From Pseudorhizobium banfieldiae (GTDB lineage Bacteria > Pseudomonadota > Alphaproteobacteria > Rhizobiales > Rhizobiaceae), in NCBI RefSeq assembly GCF_000967425.1, contig NZ_FO082820.1, positions 1,178,001 through 1,242,000 of the forward strand: a stretch of 64,000 nt of DNA, given 5' to 3'. This document shows positions 55,064 to 62,762 of the stretch, in pieces. The position numbers and the translations under genes were made by a program. Each line of letters opens with the position of its first letter. Position 1 is the stretch's first letter. The notes beneath the pieces were generated by a model. It was not told where the DNA came from. It saw nothing but the letters and a program-made list of their open reading frames with translations, and ran no database searches.

Positions 55064-55993
55064 TCACGCGGAGAGCATGATGTCCATGTTCTGGACCGCC
55101 GCACCCGAGGCGCCCTTGCCGAGATTGTCGAGCACGGCGACGAGGTTAACGTGGTCGCCGCCCGTGCTGCCGAAGACGAAAAGCTTCATCGTGTCCTTGC
55201 CCGCCAGCTCCTCGGCGTCGATGCGGGAGATCGACTTCATCTCCTCCAGTCCTACCACCTCGACAACGTCCTGGCCGGAATAGTGGGCGACCAGAGCCTT
55301 GTGGATGCTCTCCCGCGTGAAGCCGTTCTTGAGATCCTCCAGGAAGAGGGGGACCTGGACGATCATTCCCTGCGGGAAACGTCCGACGGATGGCGAGAAC
55401 ACAGGTGCCCGGTCGAGCATGCCGTGCACGGTCATTTCCGGCACATGCTTGTGCTTCAGGTTGAGGCCGTAGAGGAAGTGGTTGGCGGTAATGGCATCCT
55501 CGCGGCTTGCATCCTCCATCTGGGCGATCATCTGCTTGCCGCCGCCGGTATAACCGGAAACCGCATTGACAGTGACCGGGTAGCCGTCGGGGATGATGCC
55601 GGAGGCCCGCAGCGGCCGGATCAACCCGATAGCGCCGGTTGGGTAGCAGCCCGGATTGGCGACGAAGCGTGCATCGCGGATCTTCGCCGCCTGGGCCTTG
55701 TCCATTTCGGCGAAACCATAGGCCCAAGCCGGATCAACCCGATAGGCGGTCGAGGTGTCGATCACCCGCACATGATTGTTGCCGGAGAGCATGCCGATCG
55801 CTTCGCGCGAAGCATCATCGGGCAGGCAGAGGATAGCGATGTCGGCGCTGTTCAGCAGGTCCTCGCGCATCGCCGCATTGCGCCGCTCAACTTCCGGAAT
55901 CGATAGAAGCTCCACGTCGCGGCGGGCAGCCAGGCGCGTGCGGATCTGCAGGCCTGTCGTGCCGTGTTCGCCGTCGATGAAGATCTTCGCCAT
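55064..55993 (-). CDS. argC: N-acetyl-gamma-glutamyl-phosphate reductase (short type)
   Basis: A 309-aa enzyme of arginine synthesis that reduces N-acetyl-glutamyl phosphate to the semialdehyde with NADPH. It begins [20 protein letters not shown] with the nucleotide loop, and the catalytic Cys is in [19 protein letters not shown]. The length (about 310) and the [10 protein letters not shown] loop identify the short class 2 form. It lies 64 bases downstream of speB on the same strand; linkage of arginine and agmatine metabolism is plausible. Convergent with ctaA. Confidence 0.95.
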   Translation of the reverse strand: MAKIFIDGEHGTTGLQIRTRLAARRDVELLSIPEVERRNAAMREDLLNSADIAILCLPDDASREAIGMLSGNNHVRVIDTSTAYRVDPAWAYGFAEMDKAQAAKIRDARFVANPGCYPTGAIGLIRPLRASGIIPDGYPVTVNAVSGYTGGGKQMIAQMEDASREDAITANHFLYGLNLKHKHVPEMTVHGMLDRAPVFSPSVGRFPQGMIVQVPLFLEDLKNGFTRESIHKALVAHYSGQDVVEVVGLEEMKSISRIDAEELAGKDTMKLFVFGSTGGDHVNLVAVLDNLGKGASGAAVQNMDIMLSA

Positions 55994-56057
55994 CTTGTCA
56001 GTCCTGTCTGTTCAATAGCCCTGGGGCCAAATACTGTGCGCGCTTCCGCCGGCTGTT

Positions 56058-57011
56058 TCAACGCCCTTCGGCAAGCCGCTCGGCCCGAAGCCCGAGCATA
56101 TACATGGCGACCGTTGCGCCAGCAATGGCGGTAACATCGGCGTGGTCGTAGGCAGGCGCGACTTCCACGACGTCGGCTCCGCGGATATCGAGCCCCTGCA
56201 ACCTGCGCAGCACCGACAGGACTTTCGCGCTTGACGGCCCGCCTGCGACCGGTGTTCCGGTGCCGGGAGCGAAGGCCGGATCGAAGCAATCGATATCAAA
56301 GGTGAGGTAGGCCGGTGCGTCCTGCGTATGCCCTAGGATGGTCTCGGCGATCTCGCCTGCCGTCATTTCTTCCACCTCATGACCGTAGAGGATGCGGATG
56401 CCGCAATCTTCCGGCGCATGGGTGCGTATGCCAATCTGGATCGAGCGGCTGGTATCGATCAGGCCTTCCCGGGCGGCTCGGGCAACGAAGGAGCCGTGGT
56501 CTATACGGCGGTTGTCGTCGAACCAGGTGTCCTGATGGGCGTCGAACTGGACGAGCGCCAGCGGCCCATGCCGCGCGACATGCGCCTTCAGGAGCGGCCA
56601 GGTGATGTAGTGGTCGCCGCCGAGGGTGAGCAGGAAGGCACCTTTGGCAATCAGCGCCGAGGCCTCGCGCTCGATCGTCGCGGGTGTTTCGTGGTGGTTG
56701 CCGTAGTCGAGCAGGCAATCCCCATAATCCACCACCGCCATCTCTGCGAAGAGGTCGCGGTCGAAAGGATATTGCGGGTCGTTGTCGAAGATCGCGGAGG
56801 CGCGCCGGATCGCCTGCGGTCCGAAGCGGGCGCCGGGTCGGTTGGATGTGGCAGCGTCGAAGGGGATGCCCCAGACGACCACATCTGCGCCGCTGACGTT
56901 CTTGCTGAACCTTCGGCGCATGAAGGAGAGAGCGCCGGCATAGGTCGGGTCGGTCGCGGCGGACGTCAGGCCCGTTGCGGTGAAGGCGTGGTCGATGGTC
57001 TTTCCGGGCAT
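56058..57011 (-). CDS. speB: Agmatinase (ureohydrolase family)
   Basis: A 317-aa dimanganese enzyme of the arginase/agmatinase family that hydrolyses agmatine to putrescine and urea. The Mn ligands are in LTLGGDHYITWPLLKAHVA, LVQFDAHQDTWFDDN (with D-x-H-x-D) and LTFDIDCFDPAFAPGTGTPV (D-x-D). The sequence is nearest to the agmatinase group, but guanidinobutyrase or another guanidino-acid hydrolase cannot be excluded. Start at 57011 (MPGKTIDHAF); a 59-codon longer frame overlaps the rpsI terminator region. Confidence 0.87.
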   Translation of the reverse strand: MPGKTIDHAFTATGLTSAATDPTYAGALSFMRRRFSKNVSGADVVVWGIPFDAATSNRPGARFGPQAIRRASAIFDNDPQYPFDRDLFAEMAVVDYGDCLLDYGNHHETPATIEREASALIAKGAFLLTLGGDHYITWPLLKAHVARHGPLALVQFDAHQDTWFDDNRRIDHGSFVARAAREGLIDTSRSIQIGIRTHAPEDCGIRILYGHEVEEMTAGEIAETILGHTQDAPAYLTFDIDCFDPAFAPGTGTPVAGGPSSAKVLSVLRRLQGLDIRGADVVEVAPAYDHADVTAIAGATVAMYMLGLRAERLAEGR

Positions 57012-57071
57012 GACGCGCGAACCTGATTGAGCGAGTTGGAGCGGAGTCTTGGCGACAGATGCCAAAAAGAA

Positions 57072-57095
57072 AAGGCGGAGCCGAAGCCCCGCCTT
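57072..57095 (-). terminator. Terminator of the rplM-rpsI operon
   Basis: On the minus strand AAGGCGG pairs with CCGCCTT and, past one mismatch, a GC step closes the loop TTCG. It is followed by TTCTTTTTGG, 26 bases after the rpsI stop. Confidence 0.85.
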
Positions 57096-57120
57096 GTCTG
57101 CATTCCGAAGTCCGCAGCGA

Positions 57121-57588
57121 TTAACGCTTGGAGAACTGGAACGAACGACGGGCCTTGGCCTTGCCGTACTTCTTACGCTCGACGACACGGCTGTCGCGGG
57201 TCAGGAAGCCACCCTTCTTGAGAACCGAGCGCAGGCCCGGCTCGAAGTAGGTCAGCGCCTTGGAGACACCGTGACGAACGGCGCCGGCCTGGCCGGAAAG
57301 CCCACCGCCGGCAACCGTTGCGATGATGTCGAACTGGCCCGTGCGGGCAGCAGCAACGAGCGGCTGCTGCAGGATCATCTGCAGGACCGGACGTGCGAAG
57401 TATGCGGAGTAGTCCTTGCCGTTGATGACGATCTTGCCGGAGCCGGCCTTGACCCATACGCGGGCGACCGCGTTCTTGCGCTTGCCGGTCGCATAGGAGC
57501 GGCCTTGCGCGTCGACCTTGCGGACGTGAACCGGAGCCTGGCTTTCGGCCGCCGGAGCGAGATCCTTCAGAGAGGAGAGATCGGCCAT
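57121..57588 (-). CDS. rpsI: 30S ribosomal protein S9
   Basis: A 155-aa S9/S9e protein. An N-terminal extension of about 26 residues is usual in alphaproteobacteria, then [40 protein letters not shown] and the basic C-terminal tail ending [16 protein letters not shown], which reaches the P-site tRNA. Two bases separate it from the rplM stop; the genes form the usual L13-S9 operon. Confidence 0.98.
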   Translation of the reverse strand: MADLSSLKDLAPAAESQAPVHVRKVDAQGRSYATGKRKNAVARVWVKAGSGKIVINGKDYSAYFARPVLQMILQQPLVAAARTGQFDIIATVAGGGLSGQAGAVRHGVSKALTYFEPGLRSVLKKGGFLTRDSRVVERKKYGKAKARRSFQFSKR

Positions 57589-57590
57589 TA

Positions 57591-58055
57591 TCAGGCGCTC
57601 CTTACGTTCTTCTTGTTCAGCGATGCCACGTCGAGAGCGACCGGCTGCTGTGCTTCGTGGGGATGGTTGGAGCCGGCATAGACGCGCAGGTTCTTCATCT
57701 GGCGACGGCCGAGCGGGCCGCGCGGGATCATGCGCTCCACCGCCTTCTCGACGACGCGCTCCGGGAAGCGGCCTTCGATGATGGCGCGTGCAGTGCGCTC
57801 CTTGATGCCGCCGGGATAGCCGGTGTGCCAGTAGTACTTCTTGTCGGTGTACTTCTTGCCGGTCAGGACGACCTTCTCGGCATTGATGATGATGACGTTG
57901 TCGCCGTCGTCAACATGGGGGGTGTAGGTAGCCTTGTGCTTGCCGCGCAGGCGGTTGGCGACGATGGTGGCGAGGCGACCGACGACGAGCCCTTCGGCGT
58001 CGATGATCACCCACTTCTTCTCCACCTCTGCAGGCTTCTGAACGAAAGTAGACAT
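57591..58055 (-). CDS. rplM: 50S ribosomal protein L13
   Basis: A 154-aa L13 with all the usual blocks: [60 protein letters not shown] and [20 protein letters not shown] with final [20 protein letters not shown]. The start ATG at 58055 lies behind a long leader with a good promoter. Upstream hairpins may serve feedback control by L13, but I see no known Rfam-like leader. Confidence 0.98.
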   Translation of the reverse strand: MSTFVQKPAEVEKKWVIIDAEGLVVGRLATIVANRLRGKHKATYTPHVDDGDNVIIINAEKVVLTGKKYTDKKYYWHTGYPGGIKERTARAIIEGRFPERVVEKAVERMIPRGPLGRRQMKNLRVYAGSNHPHEAQQPVALDVASLNKKNVRSA

Positions 58056-58171
58056 TGTGTATCTTTCTACTGGATCCCCATGCTCGAAAGCGGGGACGTT
58101 TCTTGTTGCTTGAATTCGGCGGCGAGGCGCCAAAAAGAATGCCGGCCCGCGAAGGTCAGCAATCTGCGGCG

Positions 58172-58201
58172 CTTATACCGGGAGATGCTGTCCGTGGTCA
58201 A
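58172..58201 (-). promoter_or_regulatory. Promoter of the rplM-rpsI operon
   Basis: On the minus strand TTGACC and TATAAG are separated by 18 bases (with CTTGAC overlapping, 17 bases to GGTATA). The predicted start is about 110 bases before rplM, leaving a long untranslated leader. Confidence 0.65.
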
Positions 58202-58278
58202 GAACGCTGGTTTGACGAGCCTGAAAAATCACGAAGTAAAATCAATAACCTACCAATGTGGTGTTGTAATACCGCAAA

Positions 58279-58704
58279 CTACGGAGGCGGGATTGAGTAG
58301 GTGGCGGTCGCCTGGCAGACCGGCTCTTCCGCTTTTCCTTGTGTCACTACGGTATCGATGACCGCCAGCCGCTTGCCGAGCTTGAGCACGCGGCAGTCGC
58401 AAAAGAGCGGGGCCAGCTTCGGCTTTCGCAGGAAGTTGATGTTGAGGCTGGTGGTGACCGCGAGGGCCACAGGACCCACATGTGCAAGGATTGCCGCGTA
58501 GGCGGCAACATCCGCCAGCATGAACATGGCGGGCCCGGAAATTGTCGCGCCCGGTCGCAGATGACGGTCCGCCGGATCGAAGCGCATGGTCAGGCCCGCG
58601 GGACGGACGTCCGTGATCTCGAGCACGCGGCCATCCATGTGAATCTGTGGAAACTCCCGGTCCAGAAAATCGTGAATCTCGTCCAATGTCATGACCGGCT
58701 GCAT
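58279..58704 (-). CDS. PaaI-family acyl-CoA thioesterase (hot-dog fold), 141 aa
   Basis: A small hot-dog thioesterase: TMRFDPADRHLRPGATISGP then AMFMLADVAAYAAILAHVGP as the central helix, and AVTTSLNINFLRKPKLAPLF. The motif GP..F.LAD.a.y places it in the 4HBT/PaaI class, which hydrolyses aryl- or short acyl-CoA. Exact substrate unknown. GGCGGGGTAACGC precedes the ATG; ATG 58692 is an alternative start. Same strand as rplM and just upstream of its promoter region. Confidence 0.85.
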   Translation of the reverse strand: MQPVMTLDEIHDFLDREFPQIHMDGRVLEITDVRPAGLTMRFDPADRHLRPGATISGPAMFMLADVAAYAAILAHVGPVALAVTTSLNINFLRKPKLAPLFCDCRVLKLGKRLAVIDTVVTQGKAEEPVCQATATYSIPPP

Positions 58705-58861
58705 GCGTTACCCCGCCTGTTCGTGGTTCAAAGCACTTCTAGCAGCGATTGCCGAACTGGCCAGTTTCTCGTTTCGAACATAGGCGATTTCCGTGGAGGG
58801 GATGTATCGGGCGATATCGACCCTAAATCTAGATCGAGATGAACGAGCCCTGGAGGAACCG

Positions 58862-59290
58862 ATGAACCACGACAATTATGATCCGGCCTACATCACCGAT
58901 ATCCTCAAGACGACGAAGACGGTCGCGCTGCTCGGCGCGTCACCCAACCCCGACCGGCCGAGCAACAGCGTTATGCGGTTCCTGCTGTCGAAGGGCTACC
59001 GCGTGTTTCCCGTCAACCCCGGGCAGGCAGGCAAGGAGATCCACGGGCAGAAGGTTTATGGCAAGCTTGCCGACATTCCGGAACCGGTCGACATGGTGGA
59101 TGTCTTCCGCGCCGCCGAATACCTGGACGGGGTGGTGGATGAGGCGCTCGCCCTGCCGCAGAAGCCCAAAGTGATCTGGGGGCAGTTGAGCGTGCGGGAC
59201 GTCGACGCCGCAGCCAAGGCCGAGGCCGCCGGTCTGAAGGTCGTCATGGACCGCTGCCCGGCGATCGAGTATCCGCGGCTGATGGGGTGA
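58862..59290 (+). CDS. CoA-binding (YccU-like) protein, 142 aa
   Basis: A Rossmann-fold CoA_binding_2 protein: KTVALLGASPNPDRPSNSVM then RFLLSKGYRVFPVNPGQAGK and the stretch DMVDVFRAAEYLDGVVDEAL, followed by PKVIWGQLSVRDVDAAAKAE and VMDRCPAIEYPRLMG. This is the YccU family, with a GASxNPxR loop binding CoA. Function is not established; a role in protein CoAlation or metabolism is proposed in some bacteria. TGGAGGAACC precedes the ATG. Confidence 0.9.
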   Translation: MNHDNYDPAYITDILKTTKTVALLGASPNPDRPSNSVMRFLLSKGYRVFPVNPGQAGKEIHGQKVYGKLADIPEPVDMVDVFRAAEYLDGVVDEALALPQKPKVIWGQLSVRDVDAAAKAEAAGLKVVMDRCPAIEYPRLMG

Positions 59291-59294
59291 CGCC

Positions 59295-59720
59295 TCAGGC
59301 GATCAGCAGATCCGGCTCCGCGCGCATGCCGTTCAGGTGTTCGGCGTTGCCGCAATAGTGGACATATTCCTGATCGGCAGCGTGACGAGCCAGGTCCCTT
59401 CGGCAGCGCTCCTTCGACGTGCAGGCCGAACAGGTGATCTGCATGTCGCGGAACTGGAAGGCATGCGCATGGGCTGCCTCGTCCGGGTCGATGTTGAGAG
59501 CCGTCATCAGTGCGATCATCTCATCGGCCGCGTGTGGTCCCGCCTTTGCCAGTTGCAGCAACTGGTCGGGCGTCACGCAGCAATCGCGGGCGATTTCTCG
59601 CAGGGCCTGGTCATCCAGGCTGCCGATGACGTCTCCCTCGACCGTGGCCTCCCAAGCCTTTGCGCACCAGTTCAGCAGGCGCGAGGCAATCGTCCCGGAT
59701 GAATGTGCTACCGTTTGCAT
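59295..59720 (-). CDS. DUF6455 family protein with cysteine cluster, 141 aa
   Basis: An N-terminal helical region (LLNWCAKAWEATVEGDVIGS, ALREIARDCCVTPDQLLQLA) resembles the helix-turn-helix-like DUF6455/DUF1127-related fold. The C-terminal part has CSACTSKERCRRDLARHAAD and YCGNAEHLNGMR; the four Cys (CSAC, C, C) could bind zinc or an Fe-S centre. These proteins occur in denitrifying and microaerobic rhizobia. A perfect FNR/FixK box lies 53 bases upstream of the start, pointing to oxygen-regulated expression. GAGGAG precedes the ATG. Its stop lies 4 bases from the CoA-binding gene stop. Confidence 0.8.
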   Translation of the reverse strand: MQTVAHSSGTIASRLLNWCAKAWEATVEGDVIGSLDDQALREIARDCCVTPDQLLQLAKAGPHAADEMIALMTALNIDPDEAAHAHAFQFRDMQITCSACTSKERCRRDLARHAADQEYVHYCGNAEHLNGMRAEPDLLIA

Positions 59721-59772
59721 GACGGACTCCTCTCTTCTTTTTTCAAGGCTAGCGCCAAGGGATGGAATTTCC

Positions 59773-59786
59773 TTGATCGGGATCAA
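59773..59786. promoter_or_regulatory. FNR/FixK-type anaerobox between DUF6455 and metY
   Basis: TTGATCGGGATCAA is a perfect inverted repeat matching the FNR/FixK/FnrN consensus TTGAT-N4-ATCAA. It is 53 bases before the DUF6455 start (minus) and 49 bases before the metY start (plus), so it could serve either or both. Confidence 0.8.
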
Positions 59787-59834
59787 CCAAAACGCTTTGT
59801 TGTGGCCCGATGAATTCCGCAGGAGGAGGACGAC

Positions 59835-61118
59835 ATGACCACGCAAAATCCGGGCTTCGCAACGCTGGCCGTTCACGCGGGCGCCCAACCCGACCCGACC
59901 ACCGGGGCCAGGGCGACGCCCATCTACCAGACGACCTCCTTCGTCTTTAATGATGCGGATCATGCGGCGGCTCTCTTCGGCCTGCAGCAGTTCGGCAATA
60001 TCTACACCCGCATCATGAATCCGACGCAGGCGGTCCTGGAGGAGCGCGTTGCGGCACTGGAAGGCGGCACGGCGGCACTTGCAGTGGCGTCCGGACACGC
60101 AGCGCAGATGCTCGTCTTCCACACGATCATGAAGCCGGGCGACAACTTCATCGCTGCCCGCAAGCTCTATGGCGGCTCGATCAACCAGTTCGGCCATGCA
60201 TTCAAGAACTTCGGATGGGAGGTGCGCTGGGCCGATCCTGCTGATCCGGAGAGCTTTGCGAGCCTGGTCGACGAGCGCACCAAGGGCGTCTTCATCGAAA
60301 GCCTCGCCAATCCGGGCGGTACCTTCGTCGATATTGCGGCCATCGCGGATGTCGCGCACCGCCACGGCTTGCCGCTGATCGTCGACAACACGATGGCAAG
60401 CCCCTATCTCCTTCGTCCGCTGGAGCACGGCGCGGATCTCGTCATCCACTCGCTCACCAAATTCCTTGGCGGCCACGGCAATTCAATGGGCGGCATCATC
60501 GTCGATGGCGGCACCTTCGATTGGTCCGCGTCCGGCAAGTATCCGATGCTCTCGGAACCGCGGCCGGAATATGCCGGCGTCGTGCTGCACCAGACCTTTG
60601 GCAATATCGCCTTCGCGATCGCCTGCCGGGTGCTGGGCCTTCGCGACCTCGGCGCGGCCATTTCGCCCTTCAACGCCTTCATGATCCTGACCGGTATAGA
60701 AACGCTTCCGCTGCGCATGCAGCGCCATTGCGACAATGCTTTGGCGGTCGCCAAATGGCTGAAGGGACACGACAAGGTCGCGTGGGTGAACTATGCCGGT
60801 CTGGAGGACGATCCCAACAACACCCTGCAGCGCCGCTATTCACCAAAGGGTGCCGGTGCGGTGTTCACCTTCGGGCTGAAGGGGGGCTACGACGCGGGCA
60901 AGGCCTTCGTGGAGGGCCTGCAGATGTTCTCGCATCTCGCCAACATCGGAGACACCCGCTCGCTCGTCATCCACCCGGCCTCGACCACGCACCGCCAGCT
61001 TTCGGAAGAACAGCAAGTCGCCGCAGGCGCCGGGCCGGACGTGGTGCGCCTGTCGATCGGCATCGAGGATCAGTCGGACATCATCGCCGACCTCGAGCAG
61101 TCGCTCGCGAAGATCTGA
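59835..61118 (+). CDS. metY: O-acetylhomoserine aminocarboxypropyltransferase (sulfhydrylase)
   Basis: A 427-aa PLP enzyme of the Cys/Met metabolism family that makes homocysteine from O-acetylhomoserine and sulfide. The PLP lysine is in DLVIHSLTKFLGGHGNSMGG, with TTSFVFNDADHAAALFGLQQ, NIYTRIMNPTQAVLEERVAA and the C-terminal GDTRSLVIHPASTTHRQLSE. The length (about 427) favours MetY over the shorter MetB/C/Z (about 390). AGGAGGAGG is a strong ribosome site. The cupin gene follows after 5 bases. No SAM-II riboswitch is visible upstream. Confidence 0.93.
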   Translation: MTTQNPGFATLAVHAGAQPDPTTGARATPIYQTTSFVFNDADHAAALFGLQQFGNIYTRIMNPTQAVLEERVAALEGGTAALAVASGHAAQMLVFHTIMKPGDNFIAARKLYGGSINQFGHAFKNFGWEVRWADPADPESFASLVDERTKGVFIESLANPGGTFVDIAAIADVAHRHGLPLIVDNTMASPYLLRPLEHGADLVIHSLTKFLGGHGNSMGGIIVDGGTFDWSASGKYPMLSEPRPEYAGVVLHQTFGNIAFAIACRVLGLRDLGAAISPFNAFMILTGIETLPLRMQRHCDNALAVAKWLKGHDKVAWVNYAGLEDDPNNTLQRRYSPKGAGAVFTFGLKGGYDAGKAFVEGLQMFSHLANIGDTRSLVIHPASTTHRQLSEEQQVAAGAGPDVVRLSIGIEDQSDIIADLEQSLAKI

Positions 61119-61123
61119 GCGAC

Positions 61124-61468
61124 ATGTCCGCCGCGCTCCGCTTCGACCTTTCCTCGATCGAGCCGGAGGAGGGCGCTCCGGCGCCTGACCGGCTGATCTC
61201 GGGTGATCCGAGTTTCCGGACCTGGAATTTCGAGGAGGCGGAGGGCGGCCTCTATGCCGGCGTCTGGGAATCGACGCCGGGCAAGTGGCGGATCACCTAC
61301 GAGGAGTGGGAGTATTTCCACATCCTCGACGGGTATTCTATCGTTACGGAGGAAGGAGGCGAAGCCTTCCACCTCCGCGCGGGCGATCGCCTCGTTCTCA
61401 GACCCGGCTTCAAGGGAACCTGGGAAGTCGTTGAAACGACTCGCAAGGACTACGTGATCAGGCTCTGA
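61124..61468 (+). CDS. Cupin_3 (DUF861) domain protein, 114 aa
   Basis: A single small beta-barrel: TWNFEEAEGGLYAGVWESTP, then KWRITYEEWEYFHILDGYSI, AFHLRAGDRLVLRPGFKGTW and EVVETTRKDYVIRL. This is the cupin_3 (DUF861) pattern with 'E.e.fhil.G' in place of the usual metal-binding His set; only one His is left, so metal binding is doubtful. It is probably cotranscribed with metY. Substrate unknown. Confidence 0.85.
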   Translation: MSAALRFDLSSIEPEEGAPAPDRLISGDPSFRTWNFEEAEGGLYAGVWESTPGKWRITYEEWEYFHILDGYSIVTEEGGEAFHLRAGDRLVLRPGFKGTWEVVETTRKDYVIRL

Positions 61469-62716
61469 TCACCAGGCCAGATCCAGCCGCTCCAGGCCGT
61501 GGAAGTGATAGACATCCTTCACGCGCGGGGTCTTGGCCATCCTGAGGCCGGGAAGGCGGCGGAAGAGGATAGGCAGCACTGTCTTGAGTTCCAGCCGGGC
61601 GAGCGGCGCACCGATGCAGAAATGGATGCCGGCGCCGAAGGAGAGGTTGGGAGCCTCCTGCCGCTCCGGGTTGAAGACCAGCGGCTCGGCGAACTTGTTC
61701 GGATCGAGATTGGCGGCGGCGAGAATGAGGCTCACCTTGTCCCCGCGCTTAAGGACAACGCCGTCGACCTCGACGTCCTCCAGAGCCCAGCGCCGGAAGA
61801 TGTGGACGGGAGCGCAGATGCGCAGCGTTTCCTCGACCGTCCGCTCCGTCGCCACCTCATCACGAAACATCTCCGCAGGTGGAAGGCCGCTCTCCAGGAT
61901 GACGCGCACGGAATTTCCGATCTGGTGGACGGTTGCCTCGTGGCCGGCATTGAGGAGCACGATCGTCGTGGAGACCAGCTCGTCCTCGCTCAGATATTGC
62001 CCCTTGTGCTCCGTATGGATCATGTGGCTCAGCAGATCGTCGCGCGGGGCGTTCCGGCGCTCTGCAATCAGCGTCTTCACGTAGTCGGCAAACTCCCGCG
62101 CCGAGCGGTCGGCGGCAAGCTCGTCCTCGCGGGTCCGCTTGAACATGTACATGCCGACATAGTCGTGGCTCCATTTCAGGAGCTGCGGACCCATCTCGTC
62201 GGGGATGCCGATCATCCGCGCGATCATCGTCACGGGAATGATGTCGGCAAAGGAGGAAAGGAGTTCAGTCTTTCCGTCCTTCTCGAACCCGTCAATCAGT
62301 TGCTCCGCCAGTACGGCGATCTCTGGCCGTAGCCGCTCGATGTGGCGGGACACGAATGCGCGGTTGACCAGCGTCCTGAGCCGCGTGTGCTCCGGCGGCT
62401 CGATCTCGAGCAGCGAGTGGCGCTCCACAAGGTCGAAGTTTGCCAGATGCGGCTGCGGTTCCGGCAGCCCCAGGTCCTCGCGGCTGGCGATGTGGAGTAT
62501 CTGCCGTCCGAAGCGACGGTCGCGGAGCAGTGCGTTGACGTGGTGATAGCCGGTAAAGAACCACTGCCTCTGCTCCTCCCAATAGAAGGTCGGGCAGTGC
62601 TGGTGAAGCGCGGCATAGACACGGTTCGGGTCGCCGTAGAAGGCAGGGTCCCGCCCATCGAGCGAGACACGACGGGTGGTGGGATCGATGGGAAGGAAGG
62701 AGGGTATATCGGTCAT
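61469..62716 (-). CDS. Cytochrome P450, 415 aa
   Basis: A soluble bacterial class I P450. The heme-thiolate loop is LSFGAGIHFCIGAPLARLEL, the I-helix oxygen-activation region is IVLLNAGHEATVHQIGNSVR (with A-G-H-E-A-T), and the K-helix ExxR is in VEETLRICAPVHIFRRWALE. The N-terminal half has HFEPPEHTRLRTLVNRAF-like text (here LEIEPPEHTRLRTLVNRAF). Substrate unknown; a redox partner (ferredoxin) is not adjacent. Convergent with the cupin gene, stop codons adjoining. Start at 62716 (MTDIPSFLPI). Confidence 0.93.
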   Translation of the reverse strand: MTDIPSFLPIDPTTRRVSLDGRDPAFYGDPNRVYAALHQHCPTFYWEEQRQWFFTGYHHVNALLRDRRFGRQILHIASREDLGLPEPQPHLANFDLVERHSLLEIEPPEHTRLRTLVNRAFVSRHIERLRPEIAVLAEQLIDGFEKDGKTELLSSFADIIPVTMIARMIGIPDEMGPQLLKWSHDYVGMYMFKRTREDELAADRSAREFADYVKTLIAERRNAPRDDLLSHMIHTEHKGQYLSEDELVSTTIVLLNAGHEATVHQIGNSVRVILESGLPPAEMFRDEVATERTVEETLRICAPVHIFRRWALEDVEVDGVVLKRGDKVSLILAAANLDPNKFAEPLVFNPERQEAPNLSFGAGIHFCIGAPLARLELKTVLPILFRRLPGLRMAKTPRVKDVYHFHGLERLDLAW

Positions 62717-62762
62717 GGCCAGAGGCCTACCGCAATCTCTCAACCTCCGGAAGAGCCTCGGA

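Noticed and set aside
56012..57188. Longer start for agmatinase and a small ORF at its end
   Set aside because: The extension crosses the rpsI terminator hairpin and is not family-like; MPGKTIDHAF is the natural start.
59721..59834. SAM-II riboswitch upstream of metY
   Set aside because: Looked for because such elements precede met genes in rhizobia, but the 114-base gap shows only the FNR-type palindrome and a ribosome site, no SAM-II pseudoknot sequence.
59721..60476. N-terminal extension of the DUF6455 frame across metY
   Set aside because: It is antisense to the metY coding region. The true start at 59720 has a good ribosome site and begins the recognisable protein.
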